Origin: Photobacterium sp. DA100 | GTDB lineage: Bacteria; Pseudomonadota; Gammaproteobacteria; Enterobacterales; Vibrionaceae | Reading direction: 5' to 3' | Assembly: GCF_029223585.1 (NCBI RefSeq) | Contig: NZ_CP119424.1 | Location: 2,046,001-2,110,000, forward strand | Length of the DNA: 64,000 nt | In this document: positions 8,014-16,871 of the stretch, in pieces | Layout of the letters: each line of letters opens with the position of its first letter | Numbering within the stretch: position 1 is the first letter of the stretch | Translations under genes and position numbers: made by a program | Notes under the pieces: generated by a model | Databases searched by the model: none | What the model was told of the DNA's origin: nothing | The model's input: only the letters and a program-made list of their open reading frames with translations

Positions 8014-10155
8014 ATGTCCCAACTTTCTCAATTTTGCCGTACCCTCTCATCGATTGCGGCCAGTCAAAATATCCGTTATCTCGTCGTTGCCAAGGGAACT
8101 GAAGCGTGGGCGATGGAAGTGTTAGCTGCTTTCAATCCGCTCTACCCCGACCGGCTTTTCTGCGGAGAGGCAATTGCTGCGGGTATTGAAAGCATTCCAT
8201 TCAAGAAGGCCAAACAGTGGCTGGGCCGGGAATGCCAGATGCTCACTGTCAATGGCCATCAAGGCTTGGATGCGCAGGCGCTCGGCGCACTGTCGGGGAC
8301 GGTTGTCGGTGGCGGGATCTTGCTATTGCTGCTGCCGCATGATTGGTTTGGCGATTCCAAGTCCAACTTCAACAAGCGGTTGCGTCAGTTGTTGCTTCAA
8401 CCCGAAGTCATTATGTTGGAAGCCGGTGCTGAGCTTCCGGTATTGCCCTGTCCTAGCTCGGCAGCCAACCACGCAGCAGGTGGTGAGATTGCGGATCAGC
8501 AATCCGCCAGTGCTTGTGGTGACCCCCTTCCATATGGCGCCCTCACCGCATGCCAGTTTGGTGCGGTTGAAGCAGTCCGCCGGGTTGTCACCGGGCATCG
8601 TAAACGGCCTTTGGTGTTGACTGCCGATCGTGGTCGGGGGAAGTCGGCGGCGCTAGGATTGGCTGCCGCTAGCCTATTGGCTGAGCGTGCGATCAATATT
8701 GTGGTCACCGCACCTTCCTATCTGGCCTGCCAAACGGTTTTTCGCCATGTCGCCGAGCAATTCGGACTGGCATTTAGTGAGCAGAAAAAGCTCGAGGTCG
8801 GTAAAGGATCGATTGCATTTTTTGCCCCCGATGTCCTCTTGGCGGAGCCACCGTCGGCTGACTTTGTGATTGTCGATGAAGCGGCGGCCATTCCTGCCCC
8901 TGTCCTTAATTCGCTGCTCCGTGAATTTAACCGTATTGCTTTTTCCAGTACCGTTCATGGTTACGAGGGGACCGGTCGTGGTTTTGCCGTCAAGTTCCGC
9001 CAGCAACTCGACAGCGTCATGCCGCAGTGGCGATCGTTCGAGATGCAGCAAGCTATCCGCTGGGCGGATCATGACCCACTGGAAAAATGGATTTTCAATG
9101 CCCTGTTGCTCGATGCGGAGGTCTCCTGTGAAGGGCTTGATCCCCAAACGGCACAGTATGAACTGGTTGATAAAGCCCGGTTGCTACACTCTCCCAACCT
9201 GCTTTCGTCTTTGTTTGGTTTGCTGGTCAATGCCCATTACCAAACATCGCCGGCTGACTTGGTGAACTTGCTCGACGATGATAGCTTGCATATTTGGGTG
9301 TGTCGCAACGGCGACTGGGTCTTGGGGTGCTGCTTGATTGTCGACGAAGGCGGATTTACTGACGAGCTAGCCCGGCAGATCCAACTTGGCACGAGAAGGC
9401 CGCGGGGCCATTTAATGGCCCAATCGCTGGCAGCCCATATCGGGATCTTGGATGGCGCGATTCAACATTCCGGCCGTGTTTTACGTATTGCTGTTCACCC
9501 AGACTGTCAGCAACAGGGGATTGGCCTGCAACTGTTGTCCTGCGTTCGTCAGTGGGGCCAGACTCGCTACGATTTTCTCGGCACCAGTTTTGGCTATGTC
9601 CCCGAACTACTTGGTTTTTGGCAGCAAGCAGGATACCAAGCGGTTCGTTTGGGTTTACAGAAAGACGCCTCGAGCGGTTACCCTTCTCTGCTATGTGTCC
9701 AACCGTTTGGCATATCCAGTCAGCGGTGGTTTCCCAAAGCCAGGGTATTCTTCTCAGCGGGTTTGCTGGCCAACGCCTGCGAAGCGTTCAGCGACATGCC
9801 CGCCGATGATTTCTTGCCTCTGTTGGTCGATGCGCTATCGTGCCAAGTACTTCCGACATCGTTCGCCCGGGAATGGGAGGAAGAGCAGCTTTCATTATAT
9901 TGCCAAGGGGGATTGGGGTATGAGCTCGTGCTTCCGTCACTGCAGCAATATTTGCTGCAGCGTCTAGCCAGTGCTGATCGGCTTTCTGAGCTGGCCGCTT
10001 TTAGCCTTCCTGTCGCCAAAGTCATTCAGCGAAAGTCGTGGCAAGAAATCGTTCAGCTTTACCAGCTCGCTGGCCGCAAACAAGCCGAGCAACGACTTCG
10101 AGCGCTTATCAGTGCTGATATTCAAAATATTTTTATTGCAAGGAGCGAGTCATGA
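8014..10155 (+). CDS. tmcA: tRNA(Met) cytidine acetyltransferase TmcA
   Basis: The 713-aa protein would make N4-acetylcytidine at the wobble position of elongator tRNA(Met), using acetyl-CoA and ATP. An N-terminal DUF1726-type domain is followed by the helicase-like ATPase with P-loop LTADRGRGKSAALG (about residues 203-216) and Walker B DFVIVDEAAAIPAP. A GNAT domain follows with LRIAVHPDCQQQGIGLQLL, then the C-terminal tRNA-binding part. The frame extends upstream to 7945, but that start lies inside the parB2 terminator. The ATG at 8014 gives an N terminus (MSQLSQFCRTLSS) that aligns with E. coli TmcA; an ATG at 7972 is an alternative. Its stop overlaps the next start (ATGA). Confidence 0.93.
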   Translation: MSQLSQFCRTLSSIAASQNIRYLVVAKGTEAWAMEVLAAFNPLYPDRLFCGEAIAAGIESIPFKKAKQWLGRECQMLTVNGHQGLDAQALGALSGTVVGGGILLLLLPHDWFGDSKSNFNKRLRQLLLQPEVIMLEAGAELPVLPCPSSAANHAAGGEIADQQSASACGDPLPYGALTACQFGAVEAVRRVVTGHRKRPLVLTADRGRGKSAALGLAAASLLAERAINIVVTAPSYLACQTVFRHVAEQFGLAFSEQKKLEVGKGSIAFFAPDVLLAEPPSADFVIVDEAAAIPAPVLNSLLREFNRIAFSSTVHGYEGTGRGFAVKFRQQLDSVMPQWRSFEMQQAIRWADHDPLEKWIFNALLLDAEVSCEGLDPQTAQYELVDKARLLHSPNLLSSLFGLLVNAHYQTSPADLVNLLDDDSLHIWVCRNGDWVLGCCLIVDEGGFTDELARQIQLGTRRPRGHLMAQSLAAHIGILDGAIQHSGRVLRIAVHPDCQQQGIGLQLLSCVRQWGQTRYDFLGTSFGYVPELLGFWQQAGYQAVRLGLQKDASSGYPSLLCVQPFGISSQRWFPKARVFFSAGLLANACEAFSDMPADDFLPLLVDALSCQVLPTSFAREWEEEQLSLYCQGGLGYELVLPSLQQYLLQRLASADRLSELAAFSLPVAKVIQRKSWQEIVQLYQLAGRKQAEQRLRALISADIQNIFIARSES

Positions 10156-10895
10156 ATTTTGTTGTCGACACCCATAGCCACACAGTCTCCAGTGGTCATG
10201 CTTATAGCACGGTACTTGAGAACGCCAAGGCTGCTGCGGAAAATGGTTTGCAGTTACTGTGCTTAACCGATCACGCCTCTTCTATGCCCGGAGCACCTCA
10301 CTTCTGGCATTTTGCTAATCAAAAGGTGATTCCTCGCTTTCTCCATGGGGTAGGTATCCTTCGCGGGGTCGAGGCAAATATCACCAATACTGATGGTCAG
10401 ATTGATGTTTTGCCCAAAGTGGAGGAGCATCTGGATTGGGTTCTGGCCAGTTTTCATGAACCGGTATTTGCGCCTTCGACATCGGCTGCGCACACTGAAG
10501 CTTTGCTTAATGTGATCAAATCGGGGCGCGTCGATGCGCTGGGTCATTTGGGTAACCCTAATTTTGATTTCGATTTTGAACGTGTGCTGGCCGCCGCGGC
10601 CGAGGCCAAGGTTTTGGTCGAGATCAATAACTCTTCGCTATCTGGATCTCGCATTGGCAGCCAGCCACGGTGCGAGCGTATTGCCGAAATTGGCAAAGAG
10701 GTCGGTGTTAAGTTCACAACCGGGTCGGACGCGCACTTTGCTTATGATGTCGGTAAGTTTGACTCGGTAATGGCGCTATTTGAGAAAACGAAAATCGACG
10801 AATCGGCAATTGTTACCACTAGCGCTTCTCGTTTTCTGGGATTTCTTGAGTCTCGAGGCCGGACACCGATTAGTGAATTTCAGTCTTTGTGCTAG
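10152..10895 (+). CDS. ycdX: PHP-domain phosphatase, YcdX family
   Basis: The 247-aa protein carries the trinuclear-metal PHP motifs: DTHSHTVSSGHAYST at the N terminus, LCLTDHA, LRGVEANI, the SFHEP segment and TGSDAHF near the C terminus. E. coli YcdX is a zinc-dependent phosphatase linked to swarming; the physiological substrate is not known. The start overlaps the tmcA stop by 4 bases, so the two are translationally coupled. It is followed at once by a parS2 site and a terminator. Confidence 0.88.
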   Translation: MNFVVDTHSHTVSSGHAYSTVLENAKAAAENGLQLLCLTDHASSMPGAPHFWHFANQKVIPRFLHGVGILRGVEANITNTDGQIDVLPKVEEHLDWVLASFHEPVFAPSTSAAHTEALLNVIKSGRVDALGHLGNPNFDFDFERVLAAAAEAKVLVEINNSSLSGSRIGSQPRCERIAEIGKEVGVKFTTGSDAHFAYDVGKFDSVMALFEKTKIDESAIVTTSASRFLGFLESRGRTPISEFQSLC

Positions 10896-10900
10896 GTGAA

Positions 10901-10913
10901 TTTACACTGTAAA
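10901..10913. other. parS2: parS2 centromere site (TTTACACTGTAAA)
   Basis: Perfect TTTACANTGTAAA palindrome, 5 bp after the PHP phosphatase stop and before its terminator, one of a pair spaced 69 bp apart. Confidence 0.9.
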
Positions 10914-10933
10914 TTTCTGAGTGAGTTATATGG

Positions 10934-10959
10934 AAAAGGTGGGGCTACCCACCTTTTTT
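10934..10959 (+). terminator. Terminator of tmcA-PHP phosphatase
   Basis: A 10-bp stem AAAAGGTGGG / CCCACCTTTT with a 4-base loop and T run, lying exactly between two parS2 sites. Confidence 0.9.
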
Positions 10960-10969
10960 ATTGGCAAAA

Positions 10970-10982
10970 TTTACACTGTAAA
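10970..10982. other. parS2: parS2 centromere site (TTTACACTGTAAA)
   Basis: Perfect palindrome identical to the site at 10901; the two flank the terminator at 10934-10959. Confidence 0.9.
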
Positions 10983-11135
10983 TTCTCCAGTTATGAGCTT
11001 TGCGATTTACATTTGTATTATTTTGCCCTGTTGACTAGGTTTAAAGAATCCCGCTTTTTTTGATGCTTGCGACGTATGCTGAGCGCCCTGCCGTTTTTCG
11101 TTGTGGCAGGTATAAAATAATAATAAGGAGAAAGC

Positions 11136-11540
11136 ATGAGTTTGGTTAAAGATTTTCCCCCAGCACTTAAAGAAATGTTTCACCCTGCTGTGTGCCAAGA
11201 CGCCGACGCTGAAAAATGTTTCTCTGTTGGACGTGGCGGTATAGCTGGCCGCTTATATGGTCATTTGCTTAGTAGTGGTGAAACGATCGATAGCCAGGAC
11301 TATGGTGTCAGAGTGATTGCTAATCGGTTGAGCCGCCAGTGCATCTATATTGAATCACCGACATCGCTGCCGCTCACTGCCTGCTACCAGCTGTATCTTC
11401 AACCGGTCGGTATGCTCGAAGGTTTTCTGCAAAATGACCATGTATCGGTCAACAAAAAGCACCCTTCACATAAAAGCTATATCTTTGTTACCGATAGCTG
11501 GTTGAGTGAACAGCAGATTCGCGCTGTTGCTTTGGTCTGA
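11136..11540 (+). CDS. Uncharacterised 134-aa protein
   Basis: I do not recognise this protein. It starts at an ATG preceded by AATAAGGAG, a strong ribosome binding site. It has no signal peptide or membrane segment, and it has hydrophobic strand-like stretches (SRQCIYIESP, LTACYQLYLQPVG, SYIFVTDSWLS) that suggest a compact alpha/beta cytoplasmic protein. It stands alone between the parS2 pair at 10901-10982 and the FapA-like gene. The good ribosome site and the absence of a competing frame make it a real gene. No function can be given. Confidence 0.7.
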   Translation: MSLVKDFPPALKEMFHPAVCQDADAEKCFSVGRGGIAGRLYGHLLSSGETIDSQDYGVRVIANRLSRQCIYIESPTSLPLTACYQLYLQPVGMLEGFLQNDHVSVNKKHPSHKSYIFVTDSWLSEQQIRAVALV

Positions 11541-11625
11541 ATTGTCTTCAATGTTTATCTATTGTTAATATGCAATTACTTGCATTTTGGCGTGTATAAA
11601 CATTTTTCAGATAAAAGTGTGACTT

Positions 11626-11646
11626 AACAGTTACTTGGTAACTGTT
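11626..11646. repeat. Inverted repeat upstream of the FapA-like gene
   Basis: AACAGTTAC and GTAACTGTT form a perfect 9-bp inverted repeat around TTG. No T run follows, so a dyad operator is more likely than a terminator. It is 72 bp before the start at 11718. Confidence 0.5.
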
Positions 11647-11717
11647 TCGTTACTGTACTATTAAGGAGCAACCATAACATTTTTAATGTTCGCTAATAGC
11701 AGGCAAAAGGAGTTGAT

Positions 11718-13370
11718 ATGGCAGAGCTTTTTCTGCGTATCTCTGAAGATGGACAATCAGTGTTATTCGCGGCGAGTCCTACCCAAGAATCGGCCCCGAC
11801 CAGGGAATTGTTGCTTGAGCAGCTCCATTCCGTTGGTGCAGAGAGCTTTTACTTATTTGAAAAAGCGATAGATTCTGCACTAGCCATAACAAGCCAGGCT
11901 GTTGAGTTACCAACCGGCAGTACCAGTGCTGAAACTGTTGTTATTGCCGAGCGGCGTGATGCCAGCTTGGTGGTGAAAGCTGACCCCGACTTCATGCGCG
12001 CCTCAATCACGGTGACAGCGCCATATGGCGGAAAAGCTGCAACCGGTGCTGATATTCTTGAGGCCCTCAAGCAGAACCGGATAGTGAAAGGGATACGCAA
12101 ATCGCAGCTGCACCAATTACTTGAGCAGGCGTCCAGGCTCACTCCCGGAGAGAAGCTGACGCTGCCGATTGCATTCGGGCGTTTGCCCGAGCATGGTGTC
12201 GATTCCCGTTTCGAGCCCCTGGTCGATGATGCCAGCCACCGTATCCTAAAGCCTCAGGTAACTGACGATGGCAAGGTCGATATGCGTGATCTGGGCGATT
12301 TGATCACCGTTAAAGCTGGCCAGCCATTGATGAAACGCGTTCCCGCGACGGAGGGGGTTCCCGGGTTCACGGTGCAGGGCAAAGCATTGCCAGCCAAACC
12401 CGGTAAAGACAGTGAGTTTCAGCCCGGTGATGGCACGATGATCAGTGAACTTGATACTAATTTGCTGCTGGCCGAACAATCGGGCATTCCGGTACGCAAG
12501 CCAAGGGGAATGCAGGTAGACGAGGCACTTACGCTAAAAGGGGTCAATGTCGCAACAGGCCATATTGACTTTGATGGCAGTATTCTGATCACCGGAGATG
12601 TCACTCCAGGGATGCGGGTTTCGGCAACCGGCAATATTACGGTTGCTGGGTTTGTTGAGTTGGCAGATTTAAAAGCCGGGGGGGACATCTCCATTATCAA
12701 AGGGATCATAGGTCGCAAACACGATGGTTCCAAGCTTGGTTGCTCTATCGAAGCCAAAGGCAATGTGACCAGCAAGTTTGCCCAATTCGCCGAAATCACT
12801 TGTGGCCAGAATGCGCAGTTTACGCTCCATGTGCTTCACAGCGTGATACGCGCTGAAGGCGAAGTTATCGTGATGGATCAGTTCAAACGCCAAGGTACCT
12901 TGAGTGGTGGGGTCACGGAGGCTGGCTACAGTATCCGCGTGGTCAACCTAGGTGCCCTGGCCGGGATCCCGACGGTGGTGAATGCCTTTACCAAGCATGA
13001 GTACCTGCAACATCAGCTTCAAGCTAAGCACCGCGAGTATCAGCTAGAAGCTCAAAACGTCGAAAAGATCAGGGAGGCTCAGCTGAAATTGTTGAAACTA
13101 CCTGAACACAAGCGACCGGCCGAGCTAGCCGAGCGTATCCACCATGCCGCGGAACAGCATAAATCGCAAATCACCACACTTCAAACAGACTATCAGCAGC
13201 TGCGCGATGAATACGAAGAGCTGCGCTCTCGTGTCATGATTACGGCCTACAATCGGGTATACTCCGGGGTACAAAGTCGGTTGGAAAAAGAAAATTTGCT
13301 GATCACCCAAGAGCACGGCCCGTCAAAACTCCATATCTTCGAGCAGGTACTTCAGTGTACGCCATTATGA
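11718..13370 (+). CDS. FapA (DUF342) family protein
   Basis: The 550-aa protein starts at an ATG preceded by AAAGGAG. The middle matches the FapA/DUF342 beta-helical domain: LGDLITVKAGQPLMKRVPATEGVPGFTVQGK, VATGHIDFDGSILITGDVTPGMRV, TVAGFVELADLKAGGDISI and GIIGRKHDG. A long coiled coil follows (about 435-510, HREYQLEAQNVEKIREAQLKLL). Family members include flagellar assembly protein A of V. vulnificus, reported to interact with EIIA-Glc. Whether this copy acts in flagellar assembly is uncertain, because no flagellar genes lie nearby. Two parS2 sites follow the stop. Confidence 0.85.
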   Translation: MAELFLRISEDGQSVLFAASPTQESAPTRELLLEQLHSVGAESFYLFEKAIDSALAITSQAVELPTGSTSAETVVIAERRDASLVVKADPDFMRASITVTAPYGGKAATGADILEALKQNRIVKGIRKSQLHQLLEQASRLTPGEKLTLPIAFGRLPEHGVDSRFEPLVDDASHRILKPQVTDDGKVDMRDLGDLITVKAGQPLMKRVPATEGVPGFTVQGKALPAKPGKDSEFQPGDGTMISELDTNLLLAEQSGIPVRKPRGMQVDEALTLKGVNVATGHIDFDGSILITGDVTPGMRVSATGNITVAGFVELADLKAGGDISIIKGIIGRKHDGSKLGCSIEAKGNVTSKFAQFAEITCGQNAQFTLHVLHSVIRAEGEVIVMDQFKRQGTLSGGVTEAGYSIRVVNLGALAGIPTVVNAFTKHEYLQHQLQAKHREYQLEAQNVEKIREAQLKLLKLPEHKRPAELAERIHHAAEQHKSQITTLQTDYQQLRDEYEELRSRVMITAYNRVYSGVQSRLEKENLLITQEHGPSKLHIFEQVLQCTPL

Positions 13371-13384
13371 TATTGTCATTTTGA

Positions 13385-13397
13385 TTTACAGTGTAAA
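13385..13397. other. parS2: parS2 centromere site (TTTACAGTGTAAA)
   Basis: Perfect TTTACANTGTAAA match, 15 bp after the FapA-like stop and 18 bp (start to start) from the next site. Confidence 0.9.
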
Positions 13398-13402
13398 TTG
13401 GA

Positions 13403-13415
13403 TTTACACTGTAAA
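13403..13415. other. parS2: parS2 centromere site (TTTACACTGTAAA)
   Basis: Perfect match, with only 5 bp between it and the site at 13385-13397; the closest pair in the window. Confidence 0.9.
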
Positions 13416-13448
13416 TCTCATTCGACGAAACAGCATACGCGCGACATC

Positions 13449-15386
13449 CTAGTGGCGTGTGGGGACCTGCCCCGTACTTCCCCGCAGTTCCTTCAACTTC
13501 TGCTCGGTGTAGAAACCTTGGAATCCACTAACGAAGAGATCCGATAATCTCTCTAGCTGGGTTTCGGTTTCTACCCGGGTCGCAATTGTCAGTATATTGA
13601 GGCTGTGTGCCGTCCGGCAGATAGATGAGAGCAGTTGCTTTTTAAGTTCATCATTCAATTGATGGGTATAGGAGTAATCGACCTTGGCATAGTCGGGACG
13701 GAATTCCTCGAGGTAAGCCAGTGATTTGAAATAGCGGCCATAGCCGTCCACCCCAAAGCGGAATTTGTGGAACCGGATTAACGAGCATAACAGGCTGCAT
13801 GCATCAGGGGTACGAATAAAGCAGGCTTCGGGAATGTCGAAATGCAAACGTTCTGACAGGTGCTGGTTCCTCGTCAATGCCTGGCCGAGCCAGCGATTGA
13901 AAGCGGGATCGGTAATACTGTTGGTGGTGAGGTTGATGGCATAGGGGCCCCGGGCGGGGTCTGCGTTCAATATATTGATATGGTGGGCGATGACATGTTT
14001 GTCGAGCAGCACACCTGCCCCGACATCTTCTATCGCGCCTAAAAACTGATTGGCGTAGTAGCGCGCCTGCTTGGCCTTCAGCGACGAGAACACCTCGTAA
14101 TGATACGGTTGCTGGCGTTCGTCGATCACCGGCTGATATTGGTAAACCACCGTATTGTTTTCGATAGCTTCGAGCAATAAGGACTTCCACTGCTGCTTGC
14201 CGAAACTGGGTACCTGGTGCGGGTTATCGGGCAGCTGGAGTGGCTGGCCGGGATTGCGTGTTGCCTGTGCCAAGATGTTATCCAGCTGGCCGAGGACGTG
14301 GCTGGCAGAGCTGGCCTGCTCAATGATCAACAGGCCCAGGAAGACGCTATCGGATGTTTCGCCGTGGTGGGCTTTTTCCTGCCGTTGATGAACCTCCAGC
14401 ATGGCTTGGCCAATCTGCTTGAGCTTGTCTGTGGAAATATTGGGTAGTAATACCGCAAATTCATCATAGGAGAGCCGGGCAAGGTAAACCTGGGCATGGA
14501 CAATATTGCTGTTGAGGTCGTCGGCGAACTGGCGGGTAAAACAGTCCCCGGTTTCGAAGCCATGCTGCTGATAGACCTGGTCAAGCAAGGTGGACTTAAG
14601 CAGAACTAAACCCGCCTGCTGCGGGTTGTCGAGCCAGGCATCGAGCTGGTTGATAAAGTAATGGCGATTTCCAAGCCCGGAAACCTTGTCCTGATAGGCT
14701 TGGGTTTTTAGCTTGTTGGCTTCGAGAGCCTGGCGCCGGAAGATATCCTCTAGCTGCAGGTTAAAATGCGTGATCATGTTGACCCAAGCCTGGGCCTCGA
14801 GGCTGTTTGTCCCAAACGGCGGAAGTGTCTGCGTGGCGGAGACTGGATGCCGGGCTAATTGCACCAGGGGACGGAGTTTACGCCTGAGCGCAACGAAAGT
14901 GATTAGCATTGCTGCCAAATAGATGGCGCCCCCAAGCAGTGCGCCTGGTAGCAACTGTTGCCAGAACCTCGGTGTGAGGGCGGCGGCTGGCATGGAGACG
15001 GTTATGCTAACAGTTTGAGCACTGTTGCCGAGTAGTGTCCGTTGCAGTGATAACGGGGGCCAAAACCCGCTTAGTAATAATGATTGCTGTTGAGGCTCTC
15101 GGTCTGGCAGGACCGTTGAATAGTGCTGGTCGTGCGCCAACACATGCAGCCGCGTTTCCCCTCCCGGCGAGAGAGGGGGAAGCTGTTGCAAGAGCGATTG
15201 ATAATCTGGCTGCTTATCGCTGGACTCGAGTCGGTGCTGCAGCAGTGAGATATGCGAGCGAAATTGCTGTTGGGTCTGGTCGATGAGGTTGGTACGGATC
15301 CCCATCGCATACAAGGCGATAAAGCACAGTAACAGTGCCGTGAAGCAACTTGCAAACCAGGCATAGGTATAGCGGAATAAAGTCAT
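13449..15386 (-). CDS. LapD-like membrane protein with degenerate GGDEF and EAL domains (probable c-di-GMP receptor)
   Basis: The 645-aa protein has TM1 (about 8-29), a periplasmic domain, TM2 (about 148-168), a HAMP-like segment, then GGDEF and EAL domains. The GGDEF active site reads SYDEF (306-310), so cyclase activity is unlikely. EAL reads EVF (431-433), and the DDFGTG loop reads GVDGYG, so phosphodiesterase activity is also unlikely. The membrane topology and double degeneracy resemble LapD, which binds c-di-GMP with its EAL domain and signals outward to the periplasm. No lapG or large adhesin gene is adjacent. It lies 213 bp downstream of the DctD-like gene in the same direction. Confidence 0.82.
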   Translation of the reverse strand: MTLFRYTYAWFASCFTALLLCFIALYAMGIRTNLIDQTQQQFRSHISLLQHRLESSDKQPDYQSLLQQLPPLSPGGETRLHVLAHDQHYSTVLPDREPQQQSLLLSGFWPPLSLQRTLLGNSAQTVSITVSMPAAALTPRFWQQLLPGALLGGAIYLAAMLITFVALRRKLRPLVQLARHPVSATQTLPPFGTNSLEAQAWVNMITHFNLQLEDIFRRQALEANKLKTQAYQDKVSGLGNRHYFINQLDAWLDNPQQAGLVLLKSTLLDQVYQQHGFETGDCFTRQFADDLNSNIVHAQVYLARLSYDEFAVLLPNISTDKLKQIGQAMLEVHQRQEKAHHGETSDSVFLGLLIIEQASSASHVLGQLDNILAQATRNPGQPLQLPDNPHQVPSFGKQQWKSLLLEAIENNTVVYQYQPVIDERQQPYHYEVFSSLKAKQARYYANQFLGAIEDVGAGVLLDKHVIAHHINILNADPARGPYAINLTTNSITDPAFNRWLGQALTRNQHLSERLHFDIPEACFIRTPDACSLLCSLIRFHKFRFGVDGYGRYFKSLAYLEEFRPDYAKVDYSYTHQLNDELKKQLLSSICRTAHSLNILTIATRVETETQLERLSDLFVSGFQGFYTEQKLKELRGSTGQVPTRH

Positions 15387-15599
15387 AGTCTATCTCAGCA
15401 AGCGTGAAGAGAAAGTGGATGAATGGAAGCGTTCAGGCGACTGAGGTTGTCAATTCTTGCTTTGGCTAAGGTACCAAACTTTGCCGCTATCTCTGCGCCA
15501 AGGAGCGGGGAACATGTTGTTTTCGGAAGATAGTTCGAAAAAAAGTGCAATGTAGCCACGGTTTACATCTGTCTCTGCCCATGGCTACTGCTGGTGTGC

Positions 15600-16871
15600 C
15601 TATGCTTTAAACTCGTTTTTATCGATGTGGTATTTTTTCATTTTGTCATACAGAGTCTTGCGGGCTAGCCCAAGCTCCTGCTGTACCTCCTTGAGCCTGC
15701 CATGGTGACGGTTGAGGGCATCATGGAGCACCTTGCATTCAAAATCGGCTACCCGCTCTGCCAGCGTGCTGGCTTGTTGGGTATGGTTGGGAGCCTGATG
15801 ATGGGAATCGAGGGCTTTTGCTCCCATTAGTGCATAGCGCTCGGCAAACTGCCGTAGCTCTCTGACATTGCCGGTCCAGTGCTGTTCTGCCAGCCATTGC
15901 TCCAGCTGACTGTCGATCTGAGGCGGCTCAATGCCAAACCGGCTGCAGTCCGTGCGCAGGAAATTATGGAATAGCAAAGGAATATCAGCCTGTCGTTGGT
16001 TTAGGGGCGGCAAATCCAAGGTGATAAACCCCAGCTTGAAATAGAGGGTATGAAGAAATCCTGACGCACTTTGGTGGTGGCCGTCGACATCAGCACTGAC
16101 GATCACCCTAACGGTGTGTTCGCCCCGGCAAAGGGGCGTAATGAGATCTTGCAGTGTAGGTTGCAGTTGCTGCGGGGTGCGGTCGATATGCTTGAGGTAA
16201 AGGGTGGCAAACGGCGTTGTACCGCCGGCTATTAACTCGTTGAGCTGCATCTCGGCCCCGGAGGCGCTGCAATCAATCGTGACAAATGGCTGATGGGGCT
16301 GTAGACCGTGGTCATGGACGAAACGGGCAACCAAGGCCTTGCCGCAACCGCTCGGGCCGTGAATAAACAACGGCGAGTGGGTTTTTGCTTGGTGAGACAA
16401 GATGCGCCTGAGCTGTTTAATGGCCGGATCGTTGCCCAAAATCCGTGGGCCCGGTCCGCTTTGTACTTCAAGCTCTCTGCGCAGTTCGCGGTTTTCCAAA
16501 ACAAGTTCTCGCTTCTCGGCTGCCCGCTTGACCACATCTAGCAGATGCTCGGTGGAAAACGGTTTTTCCAGAAAGTCGTAAGCGCCGAGCCGCATGGCTT
16601 CAACTGCCATGGAGATATCCCCATGGCCGGTGAGCATGATAACGGACAGCTCGGCGTCTAGTGTCAGCGCCTGCTTGAGAAAAGTGAGGCCATCAATGCC
16701 AGGCATGTTGATATCGGAAATGATCACCCCGCTAAATTGGTTCGTCAGTTGCTCCAGAGCGGGTTTGGCACTGGCAAAGAGCGCGACGTCGTAATCCTCT
16801 AGCTCGAGGGTCTGGCCGAGGGCATCGCGAATAGATTTTTCGTCATCGATAAACATGACTGGGGTATTCAT
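15600..16871 (-). CDS. DctD-like response regulator with degenerate AAA+ domain
   Basis: The 423-aa protein has a normal receiver (phospho-acceptor D53 in ISDINMPG, K104 in LEKPF) and a Fis-type HTH at the C terminus (KEVQQELGLARKTLYDKMKKY). Between them the NtrC-type AAA+ domain keeps a P-loop (GPSGCGKA, 172-179). It lacks the GAFTGA sigma-54 contact loop: NELIAGGTTPFATLYLKHID stands where ELFGHxxGAFTGA...TLFLDEI is expected, so the Walker B acidic pair is KH. The FREDLYYRL arginine region is also altered (FLHTLYFKLG). It therefore should not activate sigma-54 polymerase in the usual way. Its start overlaps the sensor gene by 4 bases. Confidence 0.85.
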   Translation of the reverse strand: MNTPVMFIDDEKSIRDALGQTLELEDYDVALFASAKPALEQLTNQFSGVIISDINMPGIDGLTFLKQALTLDAELSVIMLTGHGDISMAVEAMRLGAYDFLEKPFSTEHLLDVVKRAAEKRELVLENRELRRELEVQSGPGPRILGNDPAIKQLRRILSHQAKTHSPLFIHGPSGCGKALVARFVHDHGLQPHQPFVTIDCSASGAEMQLNELIAGGTTPFATLYLKHIDRTPQQLQPTLQDLITPLCRGEHTVRVIVSADVDGHHQSASGFLHTLYFKLGFITLDLPPLNQRQADIPLLFHNFLRTDCSRFGIEPPQIDSQLEQWLAEQHWTGNVRELRQFAERYALMGAKALDSHHQAPNHTQQASTLAERVADFECKVLHDALNRHHGRLKEVQQELGLARKTLYDKMKKYHIDKNEFKA

